Assembly (NCBI GenBank): GCA_903902855.1
Contig: CAIUWK010000074.1
Coordinates: 1-64,000, forward strand
From: an uncultured Geobacter sp.
GTDB taxonomy: Bacteria > Desulfobacterota > Desulfuromonadia > Geobacterales > CAIOGM01
Reading direction: 5' to 3'
Length of the DNA: 64,000 nucleotides
The notes under the pieces are model-generated. The model made no database searches, had not been told where the DNA came from, and saw nothing but the letters and a program-made list of their open reading frames with translations. Positions 36,464 to 43,693 of the stretch are shown here, in pieces (the first letter of the stretch is position 1; each line of letters starts with the position of its first letter). The translations under genes and the position numbers were made by a program.

Positions 36464-37243
36464 GTGAAAAGGTTGATAAAAGCCGCAGCCGTGCAGTTTA
36501 ATCTGGTTGTCGGAGATATAGACGCCAACCTGGCATATGTACGAGACGCCTTGGGACGAGTCGCCGTCCAGGGGTGCAACCTGGCGGTGCTGCCGGAGAT
36601 GTGGAGCACCGGCTACTCCTATCGCAACCTGAACGAACTGGCCCAGCGGACTCCGGAGGTTCTGGATGAGCTGGCAAGACTCTCCCGGGAGTACGGCATG
36701 GTCATCGTGGGGAGTCTGCCCGAACCCCATGGGGAGAAGGTCTGCAACACCGCCTATCTGCTGGACCGGGGGGTTCTGGTGGGGAGCTATCGCAAGATCC
36801 ATCTCTTCTCCATGATGGGAGAAGACCGGTCACTCCACGGCGGGGACTCCTGGCTCATGGTGGAAACTTCCGTGGGACGACTGGGAGTCCTGATCTGCTA
36901 TGATCTTCGCTTCCCCGAGTTGGCGCGGCGGTTGGCCGTGGAAGGGGCCGATATACTGGTGGTCCCGTCCGAGTGGCCCAAGCCGCGGCAGGAGCATTGG
37001 CGGGCGCTCCTCAAGGCACGGGCCATCGAGAACCAGCTTTTTGTAGTGGCAGCCAACTGTTGCGGTGTTCAGGCGAAGCTGGATTTTTTCGGAGAGAGCA
37101 TGATCATCGGACCCAAAGGGGAGCTCCTGGCGGAAGCGGGGTATGAAAACACCGAGTTGATCGCGACTCTGGATTTTGAGACCATGGAGAGCTGGCGGCT
37201 CCAGATCCCCTGTCTCCTGGACCGGAAGCCGGAGTGCTACTGA
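36464..37243 (+). CDS. nitrilase-family carbon-nitrogen hydrolase
   Basis: This 259-residue amidase of the nitrilase superfamily has the catalytic triad Glu in LPEMWSTGY, Lys in YRKIHLF and Cys in LICYDLRFPE. The sequence style (SREYGMVIVGSLPE, ARAIENQLFVVAANCCG) resembles omega-amidase/Nit2-type enzymes that hydrolyse small amides. The substrate cannot be fixed. The GTG at 36464 is preferred because GGGAGGA lies 6 nt before it. Upstream codons look non-coding. The gene stands alone, divergent from gatA and ahead of an ECF promoter. Confidence 0.88.
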   Translation: MKRLIKAAAVQFNLVVGDIDANLAYVRDALGRVAVQGCNLAVLPEMWSTGYSYRNLNELAQRTPEVLDELARLSREYGMVIVGSLPEPHGEKVCNTAYLLDRGVLVGSYRKIHLFSMMGEDRSLHGGDSWLMVETSVGRLGVLICYDLRFPELARRLAVEGADILVVPSEWPKPRQEHWRALLKARAIENQLFVVAANCCGVQAKLDFFGESMIIGPKGELLAEAGYENTELIATLDFETMESWRLQIPCLLDRKPECY

Positions 37244-37253
37244 GAAGATAGTT

Positions 37254-37281
37254 TGTAACCTTTTTCGTGTAACCTCCGTCT
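37254..37281 (+). promoter_or_regulatory. predicted ECF-sigma promoter (copy 1)
   Basis: A TGTAACC -35 element, a 16-bp spacer (37261-37276) and a CGTCT -10 element. The same two boxes with the same spacing recur at 39598-39625. It should drive the operon that includes the ECF sigma gene, giving a ~50-nt leader. Confidence 0.75.
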
Positions 37282-37337
37282 ATCATATTGGAGATCTTCC
37301 TGTGGCAACCGGATCTTCACAGATGGAGGTGACGGTG

Positions 37338-37715
37338 ATGAAAAAAACATATCTTGCTCTTGTCGTATGCATACTCATTTTAGCCGGCGCCAGAGTGGGT
37401 TCTGCCGATGGGTACCATGGCGGGGGTCACTACCGGTGTGGGTGGGGCGGACCGGCATTTCGGGGGAGCATCTGGATCGGCCCCGGATGGGGCGGTTGGG
37501 GATGGGTGCCTCCGGTATCCCCGTACTATGCGCCGCAGGTAATCATCCCGCAACAGACACCGCTCTATCCCGAGCCGCAGCAGAGTCAGCCTGAGGAACA
37601 GGGGTACTGGTACTACTGCCCGAATCCTGCCGGATACTATCCGTATGTCAAGAAATGTCCCGAAGGTTGGCTGAAAGTCGTTCCGACCCCCCCACCACCT
37701 AACCCCAAGGAGTGA
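37338..37715 (+). CDS. secreted Gly/Tyr/Pro-rich envelope protein
   Basis: This 125-residue protein has a clear signal peptide (MKKTYLALVV..., cleavage near residue 25 after SAD). A Gly/Trp-rich region (GGHYRCGWGGPAF) and a Pro/Gln linker follow, with the C-terminal motif YWYYCPNPAGYYPYVKKCP then GWLKVVP. That last motif recurs in small secreted proteobacterial proteins of unknown function. Two cysteines in it could form a disulfide. GGAGGTG 7 nt upstream fixes the ATG at 37338. It is the first gene behind ECF promoter copy 1, three bases from the lipoprotein gene. Confidence 0.85.
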   Translation: MKKTYLALVVCILILAGARVGSADGYHGGGHYRCGWGGPAFRGSIWIGPGWGGWGWVPPVSPYYAPQVIIPQQTPLYPEPQQSQPEEQGYWYYCPNPAGYYPYVKKCPEGWLKVVPTPPPPNPKE

Positions 37716-37718
37716 GCC

Positions 37719-38273
37719 ATGTGCAAACAGCTGCGGGATATCGTGACGACGGTGATGTTGTTGGTGGTGGCGGGATGTGCTTCCCTCCCCACCGGGCCAA
37801 GTGTCAGAGTAATGCCGGCTCCGGGGAAGACGTGGGAGCAGTTCCAGGCTGACGACGCCGTCTGTCGCAACTGGTCCGCTCGGCAGACAGGTTTGTCTCC
37901 GCAACAGGCTGCCGGTCAGGATACCGTCACGGGAGCCGCCGTGGGGAGCGTGATCGGCGCGGGAGTAGGGGCGGTTCTGGGCGCCGCCTCGGGGAATCCG
38001 GGTGCCGGCGCGGCCATCGGTGCGGGAAGCGGCCTGCTGCTGGGGACGGCAGCGGGAGCCAACGCCGGGGAGCTTTCCGGCTGGGAGGCGCAGCAACGGT
38101 ATGACATCGCCTATGAACAGTGTATGTATGCCAGGGGAAACCAAGTGCCGGGGGTTACGGTGACGAGGACGCGTCGTTTTCTGTCTGTACCTCCACCACC
38201 ACCTCCGCCTGATTATCATGGTCCCACCGCTCCGGTGATGCCCGGCTATGACCCGCCTTATCCTGTGCGTTAG
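37719..38273 (+). CDS. glycine-zipper outer-membrane lipoprotein
   Basis: This 184-residue protein has a lipoprotein signal peptide with lipobox VVAGC (Cys20). A YMGG/glycine-zipper domain (about 68-118: GAAVGSVIGAGVGAVLGA then GAGAAIGAGSG) could form membrane-embedded helices. Two further cysteines flank the zipper, and a proline run ends the protein. Ribosome site AAGGAGTGAGCC. Glycine-zipper lipoproteins are common envelope-stress proteins. Position between the secreted protein and the ECF sigma gene suggests it belongs to the same response. Confidence 0.88.
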   Translation: MCKQLRDIVTTVMLLVVAGCASLPTGPSVRVMPAPGKTWEQFQADDAVCRNWSARQTGLSPQQAAGQDTVTGAAVGSVIGAGVGAVLGAASGNPGAGAAIGAGSGLLLGTAAGANAGELSGWEAQQRYDIAYEQCMYARGNQVPGVTVTRTRRFLSVPPPPPPPDYHGPTAPVMPGYDPPYPVR

Positions 38274-38278
38274 GAGTT

Positions 38279-38866
38279 ATGGAGATAAGAACCACTCCAT
38301 TGCCTCCTGAGGATGACGATGCAGAGCTGGTCAAGAGCGCTGCGGGGGGAGATGATCGTGCGTTTACCGAGCTTGTCGCTCGCCATAAGCGCCGAGTGTT
38401 CCGACTGGCGGCTCGCTTTACCCGCTCGGAACATGAACTGGATGATCTTTGCCAGGAAATATTTCTCAAGGTCTATGAGAATTTGAGGCAATTTCGGGGG
38501 GACGCCCCCTTCGAGCATTGGGTCTCCCGCATCGCGGTCCGAACCTGTTACGATGCGCTCCGGAAGCAGCGTCATGACAAGCGGCATCTCCCGCTGGACG
38601 AACTTCCCTTCGAACCCCATGACCGGCGGATCGATGATCAGCTTGCTGCGGCCGAGGCGCGCAATGTCGTAATGTGGGGGGTGGCGCAACTCAAGGCTGA
38701 AGAGCGGCTCGTCATTACACTCATGGAGTTGGAAGAGAAGTCGGTGAAAGAAATTGCCGGGCTGACCGGTTGGACCGAGGTTAACGTCAAGGTGCGGGCT
38801 TGGCGGGCTCGAAAGGCGTTACAACGGATTCTGGAGGATGCGGACCATGAACGATACATCCGATGA
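38279..38866 (+). CDS. ECF-family RNA polymerase sigma factor
   Basis: This 195-residue protein has sigma region 2 (about 25-92: FTELVARHKRRVFRLAARF...DDLCQEIFLKVYENL) and region 4 (about 130-185: RLVITLMELEEKSVKEIAGLTG with a helix-turn-helix), with no region 1 or 3. It should recognise the TGTAACC-N16-CGTCT promoters at 37254 and 39598. The start follows TAGGAGTT. The downstream gene, overlapping by 20 nt, encodes a one-TM protein that looks like its anti-sigma factor. The arrangement recalls CnrH/CnrY/CnrX. Confidence 0.95.
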   Translation: MEIRTTPLPPEDDDAELVKSAAGGDDRAFTELVARHKRRVFRLAARFTRSEHELDDLCQEIFLKVYENLRQFRGDAPFEHWVSRIAVRTCYDALRKQRHDKRHLPLDELPFEPHDRRIDDQLAAAEARNVVMWGVAQLKAEERLVITLMELEEKSVKEIAGLTGWTEVNVKVRAWRARKALQRILEDADHERYIR

Positions 38867-39152
38867 CCGCCTGAAGCAGCTCTTTGCCAGGGCCCGTGGA
38901 GCCGAGCAGGAACTATCTCTGCGGGAAGAAGGGTTCGAGGGGCGTCTCATGGCGCGGCTTCGGGAAGAGCAGATCGAAGGGACACCCTGGTACCTCTGGG
39001 CCTGGCGCTCTGTTCCGCTCTTCTCGGTCGTGATCCTGCTGCTCAGCACTCTCTGCGGCATCCAGACCTCGGAGACGGGCTCTTCTCTTTTTCAAGCGCT
39101 AACCAGCGGTTATGAAGAGTCCACTCTGGTCAGTTATTATACGGGGGAATGA
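38847..39152 (+). CDS. candidate membrane anti-sigma factor (CnrY-like)
   Basis: This 101-residue protein has a charged, helical cytoplasmic N-terminus (about 1-47), one transmembrane helix (about 53-71: RSVPLFSVVILLLSTLCG) and a short periplasmic tail. It overlaps the ECF sigma gene by 20 nt, with GGAGG 8 nt before the ATG at 38847. Size, topology and coupling are those of short anti-sigma factors such as CnrY, which hold the sigma at the membrane. There is no zinc-binding HxxxCxxC motif, so it is not a ZAS-type anti-sigma. The function is inferred from architecture and position. Confidence 0.78.
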   Translation: MNDTSDDRLKQLFARARGAEQELSLREEGFEGRLMARLREEQIEGTPWYLWAWRSVPLFSVVILLLSTLCGIQTSETGSSLFQALTSGYEESTLVSYYTGE

Positions 39153-39154
39153 TT

Positions 39155-39589
39155 ATGCGCTCAGGCCAGGCGATTGCGGCGGTTACCCTCATCTTTCTGC
39201 TGGGAGCGGCAACAGGGGGACTAACGGCACATCTCATCCATCAGAAGCGGATGGAACGGATGGTGAGGGGGGGGGCCGGTCCCATGTCCGAGATGATTCT
39301 CAAGAAGATGGATCGCGAACTCAAGCTCGACACTCTCCAACGGGAGGCTATTCGCGGTATCATTCAGGAGACCCACGGAGAGATGCGGCAGATCCGGCGC
39401 CAGTTTCATCCCCAGACTCGCCTGGTACTGGCCAGGTCGGAGGAACGGATCAGGGCGCTGTTGCGTCCCGACCAGAAGGAGGCCTTCCAGCGTCTCATTG
39501 AAAAGCGGCGGCGGCAATGGGAGGAAAATGACGAAAGGCCCCACCCGGAAGGAGCTCCTCCGGAAGCCGGCCTTCCCTCACGGCCATGA
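39155..39589 (+). CDS. CnrX/Spy-like periplasmic sensor
   Basis: This 144-residue protein has an N-terminal signal anchor (about 5-25) and a helical periplasmic domain with two long helices (SEMILKKMDRELKLDTLQRE..., HGEMRQIRRQF, then RIRALLRPDQKEAFQRLIEK). This matches the CnrX/ZraP/Spy four-helix hairpin ('heavy-metal resistance' family) and its LD-LQ/LRPDQ repeats. In CnrX such a protein tells the anti-sigma that metal or misfolding stress is present. ATG at 39155 is preferred over 39149 because GGGGGA is then correctly spaced. It is translationally coupled to the anti-sigma gene. Confidence 0.8.
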   Translation: MRSGQAIAAVTLIFLLGAATGGLTAHLIHQKRMERMVRGGAGPMSEMILKKMDRELKLDTLQREAIRGIIQETHGEMRQIRRQFHPQTRLVLARSEERIRALLRPDQKEAFQRLIEKRRRQWEENDERPHPEGAPPEAGLPSRP

Positions 39590-39597
39590 ACATTTTG

Positions 39598-39625
39598 TGT
39601 AACCTTTTCCTGCTTGGTGACGTCT
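39598..39625 (+). promoter_or_regulatory. predicted ECF-sigma promoter (copy 2)
   Basis: TGTAACC, a 16-bp spacer (39605-39620), CGTCT. It is identical in both boxes and spacing to copy 1 and is followed by a ~40-nt leader to the CpxP/Spy-like gene. Confidence 0.75.
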
Positions 39626-39671
39626 TGATAGAATAGATACAAACAACCTGTTTCTACAAAGGAGAGCAGAC

Positions 39672-40151
39672 ATGTCAGGAAAACGCAACAGCATGATAAA
39701 AATCGGGATAGTGGTGGGGATCGCAGCAATCATGGCATCTGCCGGCATCGTCCAGGCAAACCCGGGGGGATGGGGTGGTGAGCCGTGCAGTAAACATGAG
39801 CGGAACCATGACCGGGAATTTGGACGGAAACTTGGACTCACCGATGCCCAGAAAGCCCAAGCAAAGGCAATTTTCCAGGGAAACAGGGATCAGGTGAAGC
39901 CGCTTTTTACCTCCCTGCGTACTGAGGAGAAAAACCTGCAGGGATTGATTCATGCCGACACTCTCGATGAGGCGGCGATCCGGGCTGAGACCGCCAAGGT
40001 CGCAGGGATTCAGGCGGATCTCAATGTCAACAGGGCGAAGGTGGAGGCGCAGTTCCGTGCCGTCCTTACCCCGGCGCAGGTGGTTCTTCTGAAGGCCATG
40101 CCGGAAAAATGTCACAAGAGAGGCGGGCCTCCTCCCGCACCTGAAGAATAG
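39672..40151 (+). CDS. CpxP/Spy-like periplasmic chaperone (LTXXQ family)
   Basis: This 159-residue exported protein has a signal peptide (about 1-29, cleavage after VQA) and the two hallmark LTXXQ motifs (LTDAQKAQ near 56 and LTPAQ near 130) of CpxP/Spy proteins. These act as ATP-independent periplasmic chaperones and feedback regulators. The C-terminus is Cys- and Pro-containing (KCHKRGGPPP). AAAGGAG precedes the ATG. Its own ECF promoter copy suggests it is an effector of the sigma factor encoded just upstream. Confidence 0.88.
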   Translation: MSGKRNSMIKIGIVVGIAAIMASAGIVQANPGGWGGEPCSKHERNHDREFGRKLGLTDAQKAQAKAIFQGNRDQVKPLFTSLRTEEKNLQGLIHADTLDEAAIRAETAKVAGIQADLNVNRAKVEAQFRAVLTPAQVVLLKAMPEKCHKRGGPPPAPEE

Positions 40152-40169
40152 CCGCCGGGAAGATTACTT

Positions 40170-40196
40170 GGAGAGCTTGCTTCCCGCAAGCTCTCC
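40170..40196 (+). terminator. hairpin after the CpxP/Spy-like gene
   Basis: A perfect 11-bp stem (GGAGAGCTTGC with GCAAGCTCTCC) closes a 5-nt loop, 18 nt downstream of the stop codon. The run that follows is CCTT rather than poly-T, so termination may be inefficient. Confidence 0.55.
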
Positions 40197-40236
40197 CCTT
40201 GGGGTCGCTCTATCCCTCCTGGAGCGGCCCCCTTTT

Positions 40237-40281
40237 TCCCTTCGACTTCGCTCAGGGGCCCCCTTCGACTCTCCTGAGGGA
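40237..40281. repeat. paired CCCTTCGAC...CTCAGGG/CTGAGGG element
   Basis: Two related ~20-bp units (CCCTTCGACTTCGCTCAGGG and CCCTTCGACTCTCCTGAGGG) lie in tandem just upstream of the TPR gene. This CTTCGAC...TCAGGG motif is a dispersed repeat type in many proteobacterial genomes (from memory). Confidence 0.55.
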
Positions 40282-40300
40282 TGCTGACCTTGAGGAATCT

Positions 40301-41695
40301 ATGACGGACAACGACCTTACCCGTGCCGAGGCGCTCTTCCTGGAGGGGAATGACCTGATGGGGGCTGATGCGTGCCGGGCCGAGTGCTGTTTTCGGGAGG
40401 CGATCAGGCTGCAGCCGGAGTTCGCCCAAGCCCACGCCAACCTCGCCCTCCTGCTGGAGCAACAGGGAAGGCCGACCGAGGCTGAGCATGAGTATCGACG
40501 TGCCATCGCTCTTAACCAACATCTGGACAGAACTCTTCTGAATCTGGGAGCGCTGCTCACCGTTCAGAAACGGTTCGCCGAGGCCGAGGCCGCCTATGGA
40601 GAGGCGCTGAAGCTGAACCCTGGTTCACCGGCGCCCTGGTCCAATCTGGGGGTACTGCTGGCGTGCCGGAAAGAGGAAGAGGAGGCGGAACGGTGCTACC
40701 GGAGGGCGCTGGAGCTAGATTCCGGGTACTCTTTGGCTCGGTTCAATCTCAGCTACCTGCTGCTGCGCCAGGGGCGCCTGGAGGAGGGGTGGCTCTGTCT
40801 GGAGGCGCGCAACTGGTATGCTTCCCTGGAAAAAAGAGTCTCCTCTCCCCGCTGGCAGGGTGAATCCCTGAAAGGAAAATCACTGCTTATCGGCTTCGAG
40901 GCGGGGCATGGGGACATGATTCAGTTCTGTCGTTTTGCCGCGATCTTGAAAGCCGGGGGGGCGGCGCGGATCACCCTGCTCTGCCACCCCGCATTGAAAA
41001 CACTGTTCAGTTCCTTGAAAGCCGTGGATCTTCTCCTCTCCTTTGACGAAGAACTCTCTCCTGAACAGTGGGAATTCTGGATCCCACCCTTCTCCATACC
41101 GTACCATTGCCGGACCCGGCTGGATTCCATTCCCGCAGAGATACCCTATCTGTACGCCGACAGGAAGTTGGTTGAAAGATGGTCAGGGGAGCTGGGAGAG
41201 AAGTATGAACCCTCGACTCTCCGGGTCGGCCTGGTCTGGCAGGGGAATCCCGATTTCGAAAACGACGGTGAACGCTCGCTCCCCAATCTGGAGCCGCTGG
41301 AGCCTTTGGGGGGCATTGAGGGAGTCCGCTTTTTCAGCCTGCAAAAAGGGAAGGGGGAGGCTCAGGCGGCAGAGGCGCCGACCACTCTGCCTCTGGTGAA
41401 TCTGGGGCCACGGATCGCCGACTTTGCCGATTGTGCGGCTGTTGTCATGAATCTGGACCTGATTATCTCCGTGGATACCGCCGTGGCGCACTTGGCCGGG
41501 GCTCTGGGGAAGGAGTGCTGGCTCCTCTTGCCCGACTACATGACCGACTGGCGCTGGCTCACCGGGCGTAGCGATTCACCCTGGTATCCCGGCGTGATGC
41601 GCCTCTTCCGTCAGTCACGCAGGGGGGAGTGGGGACCCGTGGTGGCAGAACTTTGCCAAGCGCTGGCAGAGCGGATTTCCCGGGAAGCCGGGTGA
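40301..41695 (+). CDS. TPR protein with GT9-like glycosyltransferase C-terminus
   Basis: This 464-residue protein has three to four tetratricopeptide repeats at the N-terminus (about 5-145: FREAIRLQPEFAQAHANLALLL, YGEALKLNPGSPAPWSNLGVLL, YRRALELDSGYSLARFNLSYLL). The C-terminal ~280 residues look like a heptosyltransferase/O-GlcNAc-transferase-type GT-B domain (RVGLVWQGNP, LPLVNLGPRIADFADCAAVV, DLIISVDTAVAHLAGALG). This fusion is common in bacterial TPR-glycosyltransferases of unknown acceptor. ATG at 40301 with GAGGAATCT is preferred, and the longer frame begins in a repeat element. There is no signal peptide. Confidence 0.85.
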   Translation: MTDNDLTRAEALFLEGNDLMGADACRAECCFREAIRLQPEFAQAHANLALLLEQQGRPTEAEHEYRRAIALNQHLDRTLLNLGALLTVQKRFAEAEAAYGEALKLNPGSPAPWSNLGVLLACRKEEEEAERCYRRALELDSGYSLARFNLSYLLLRQGRLEEGWLCLEARNWYASLEKRVSSPRWQGESLKGKSLLIGFEAGHGDMIQFCRFAAILKAGGAARITLLCHPALKTLFSSLKAVDLLLSFDEELSPEQWEFWIPPFSIPYHCRTRLDSIPAEIPYLYADRKLVERWSGELGEKYEPSTLRVGLVWQGNPDFENDGERSLPNLEPLEPLGGIEGVRFFSLQKGKGEAQAAEAPTTLPLVNLGPRIADFADCAAVVMNLDLIISVDTAVAHLAGALGKECWLLLPDYMTDWRWLTGRSDSPWYPGVMRLFRQSRRGEWGPVVAELCQALAERISREAG

Positions 41696-41723
41696 ACCCG
41701 TGGGATGGGATCGTTAAATCGTG

Positions 41724-41752
41724 TTGACTTCACCCGGTGGAAGGACTATTTT
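41724..41752 (+). promoter_or_regulatory. predicted sigma-70 promoter of tolQRAB
   Basis: TTGACT, a 17-bp spacer, TATTTT, about 40 nt upstream of the tolQ start codon in a 97-nt gap with no other content. Confidence 0.6.
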
Positions 41753-41792
41753 TACGCTGTTTTTGTTTACGCCATAAGGGGAGGGAACAGTT

Positions 41793-42473
41793 TTGGTCTT
41801 CTTTGCCGGTACAGGTCTGGTCGTTAAGCTCGTGCTCATACTACTCATCTACTTCTCTGTGGTCTCCTGGGCCATCATCTTCTACAAACTCCTCCAAGTA
41901 TACCGGGCCAACAAGGAGTCGGAGCGGTTTCTGGAGTTTTTCTGGAAGAGCAAGCGGTTCGATACCATCAGCAGTCAGCTGGACCGCTTTCCCAACTCCC
42001 CTCTCTCTATCATGTTCAATGAAGGGTACACGGAATTGAAGAAGCTGATGGAAACAGGGGGGGAGCAGCAGATCGATGATCCCTCGGTCATCAGCACCGA
42101 AGGGGGGGGGATCGATAACATTTCCCGGGCGCTCCGGCGCGCCACCACCTCCGAGATCACCCGTCTGGAGAAGTACACCACCTTCCTGGCCACCACCGGC
42201 TCCACGGCCCCCTTCATCGGGCTGTTCGGTACGGTCTGGGGGATCATGACCGCCTTCAAGGGGATCGGGGAGAGCGGTTCCGCCTCCCTGGCCGTTGTTG
42301 CTCCGGGGATCGCCGAGGCGCTCATCGCCACGGCCATCGGCCTGGTGGCGGCCATTCCGGCGGTCATGGGGTACAATCATTTCCAGAACAAGATCCGGGT
42401 GGTCATCGCCCAGATGGACAACTTCTCCACGGAATTTCTCAACATCGTGCAGCGCAGCTTCGGCAGGAAGTAG
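41793..42473 (+). CDS. tolQ: TolQ/ExbB-family proton channel subunit
   Basis: This 226-residue inner-membrane protein has three transmembrane helices (about 8-30, 130-152 and 163-190) and the conserved motif EKYTTFLATTGSTAPFIGLFGTVWGI plus AEALIATAIGLVAAIPAV. With TolR it forms the proton-driven motor of the Tol-Pal system, which constricts the outer membrane during division. The start is TTG at 41793, supported by GGGGAGGG at good distance. The next in-frame starts would delete the first helix. Confidence 0.94.
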   Translation: MVFFAGTGLVVKLVLILLIYFSVVSWAIIFYKLLQVYRANKESERFLEFFWKSKRFDTISSQLDRFPNSPLSIMFNEGYTELKKLMETGGEQQIDDPSVISTEGGGIDNISRALRRATTSEITRLEKYTTFLATTGSTAPFIGLFGTVWGIMTAFKGIGESGSASLAVVAPGIAEALIATAIGLVAAIPAVMGYNHFQNKIRVVIAQMDNFSTEFLNIVQRSFGRK

Positions 42474-42482
42474 GAGGAGGCC

Positions 42483-42902
42483 ATGGAAATCGGCAGCCGA
42501 AGCGGTGGCGACCGCGGCACCATGTCCCAGATCAACGTCACCCCGCTGGTGGACGTCATGCTGGTGCTCCTGGTCATCTTCATGGTGACCGCTCCCATGA
42601 TGCAGCAGGGGGTCCAGGTGAACCTTCCCAAGGCGGACAGCAAGGGGCTCCCCGCGCCGGAGGAGGCGGTCATCGTCTCCATCGACAAGGGGGGGACGGC
42701 CTTCATCAACAGCACCGCCGTCAAGGCAGGGGAGATGCGGGAGAGGCTGGCGGAGCTCTTTGCCAAGCGGACCAAGAAAGAGGTCTTTCTCAAGGCAGAC
42801 AAGGATGTCCCCTACGGTGATGTGGTCAAGGCCATGGCGGACATCAAGGGGGCAGGGGTGGAACGGCTGGGGATGATTACGGAGCCGTCTTCCCGGCGAT
42901 GA
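42483..42902 (+). CDS. tolR: TolR/ExbD-family protein
   Basis: This 139-residue protein has a short cytoplasmic N-terminus, one transmembrane helix (about 22-40) containing the essential Asp in NVTPLVDVMLVLLVIFMV, and a periplasmic domain. It pairs with TolQ, 9 nt upstream. The ribosome site is AGGAGGCC. The next gene overlaps by four bases (ATGA). Confidence 0.95.
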   Translation: MEIGSRSGGDRGTMSQINVTPLVDVMLVLLVIFMVTAPMMQQGVQVNLPKADSKGLPAPEEAVIVSIDKGGTAFINSTAVKAGEMRERLAELFAKRTKKEVFLKADKDVPYGDVVKAMADIKGAGVERLGMITEPSSRR

Positions 42903-43693
42903 CCCGCAGGCGGCGGCAACAGAAGATACGACAGCCGACTAACGGACTGGGCGGCATGCTGGCTCTCTCGCTGGCGTTCCACCTGGTCTTCTTTTTTTCG
43001 GCTGCGAGTCTGGAGCTCTTCCGGCAGGATTTTCCGGTGGCGCCTCAGGCGATCTTCGTGGATATGGTGACCCTGCCGGTGGCGTCACCCCAGGCGGGAG
43101 CGCCGTCGGGAGCGGTAAAGGGGGCTCCCGTATCGGTAAGAGTTCCTGCGCCGATTCCGCAGCCGCGCCCTGCTGCGCCGCAGATGAGGCAGCCCAAGGT
43201 CAAAGCGGCTCCGATGAAAAGTGCGAAGGTTCCTCCCAAGGGGGGGGGCGGGGAAACTCCCCAGGAGTACGAGGCGCGATTGGAGGCCCTGGAGCGGAGC
43301 GCCGAGGCCCGTCGCCAGGAGACGGCGTTGGCCGAGATCCGGCAGCGGATCGCCACCCGAAACAGGGAGGGAGCTGCGGCCGGGATGCCCGGAGGGACCG
43401 GCACCCAGGCCGGGAGTGATTACGCCGCCTATCTCCAGTCACGGCTCAAGGAGTCATTCTCCCTCACCATCGCCTGGCAGGCCAAGAAACCGCTGGTGGC
43501 GATACGGCTGACCATTGACGGGAAAGGGGCGCTCACCTCGTACAAGATCGAAAAGAGCAGCGGGGACGTGATCTTTGAGGATGCCGTATCCCGGGCGGTC
43601 CAACTGGCAAAGAAACATTTTCCTCCTCCGCCCGGCGGTAAGGAGCTCAGTTACGGGTTCGTTTTCAGGCCCGAGGGGGTAGACAAGAGGTGA
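42899..43693 (+). CDS. tolA: TolA/TonB-like energy transducer
   Basis: This 264-residue protein has an N-terminal transmembrane helix (about 19-37), a long Pro/Ala/Lys linker (about 55-115), a coiled segment (about 120-155) and a C-terminal TonB/TolA-like domain (about 175-260: YLQSRLKESFSLTIAW..., VAIRLTIDGKGALTSYKIEKSSG). It spans the periplasm to connect the TolQR motor to TolB and Pal. Sequence alone would permit a TonB call. The position between tolR and tolB favours TolA. Confidence 0.85.
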   Translation: MTRRRRQQKIRQPTNGLGGMLALSLAFHLVFFFSAASLELFRQDFPVAPQAIFVDMVTLPVASPQAGAPSGAVKGAPVSVRVPAPIPQPRPAAPQMRQPKVKAAPMKSAKVPPKGGGGETPQEYEARLEALERSAEARRQETALAEIRQRIATRNREGAAAGMPGGTGTQAGSDYAAYLQSRLKESFSLTIAWQAKKPLVAIRLTIDGKGALTSYKIEKSSGDVIFEDAVSRAVQLAKKHFPPPPGGKELSYGFVFRPEGVDKR

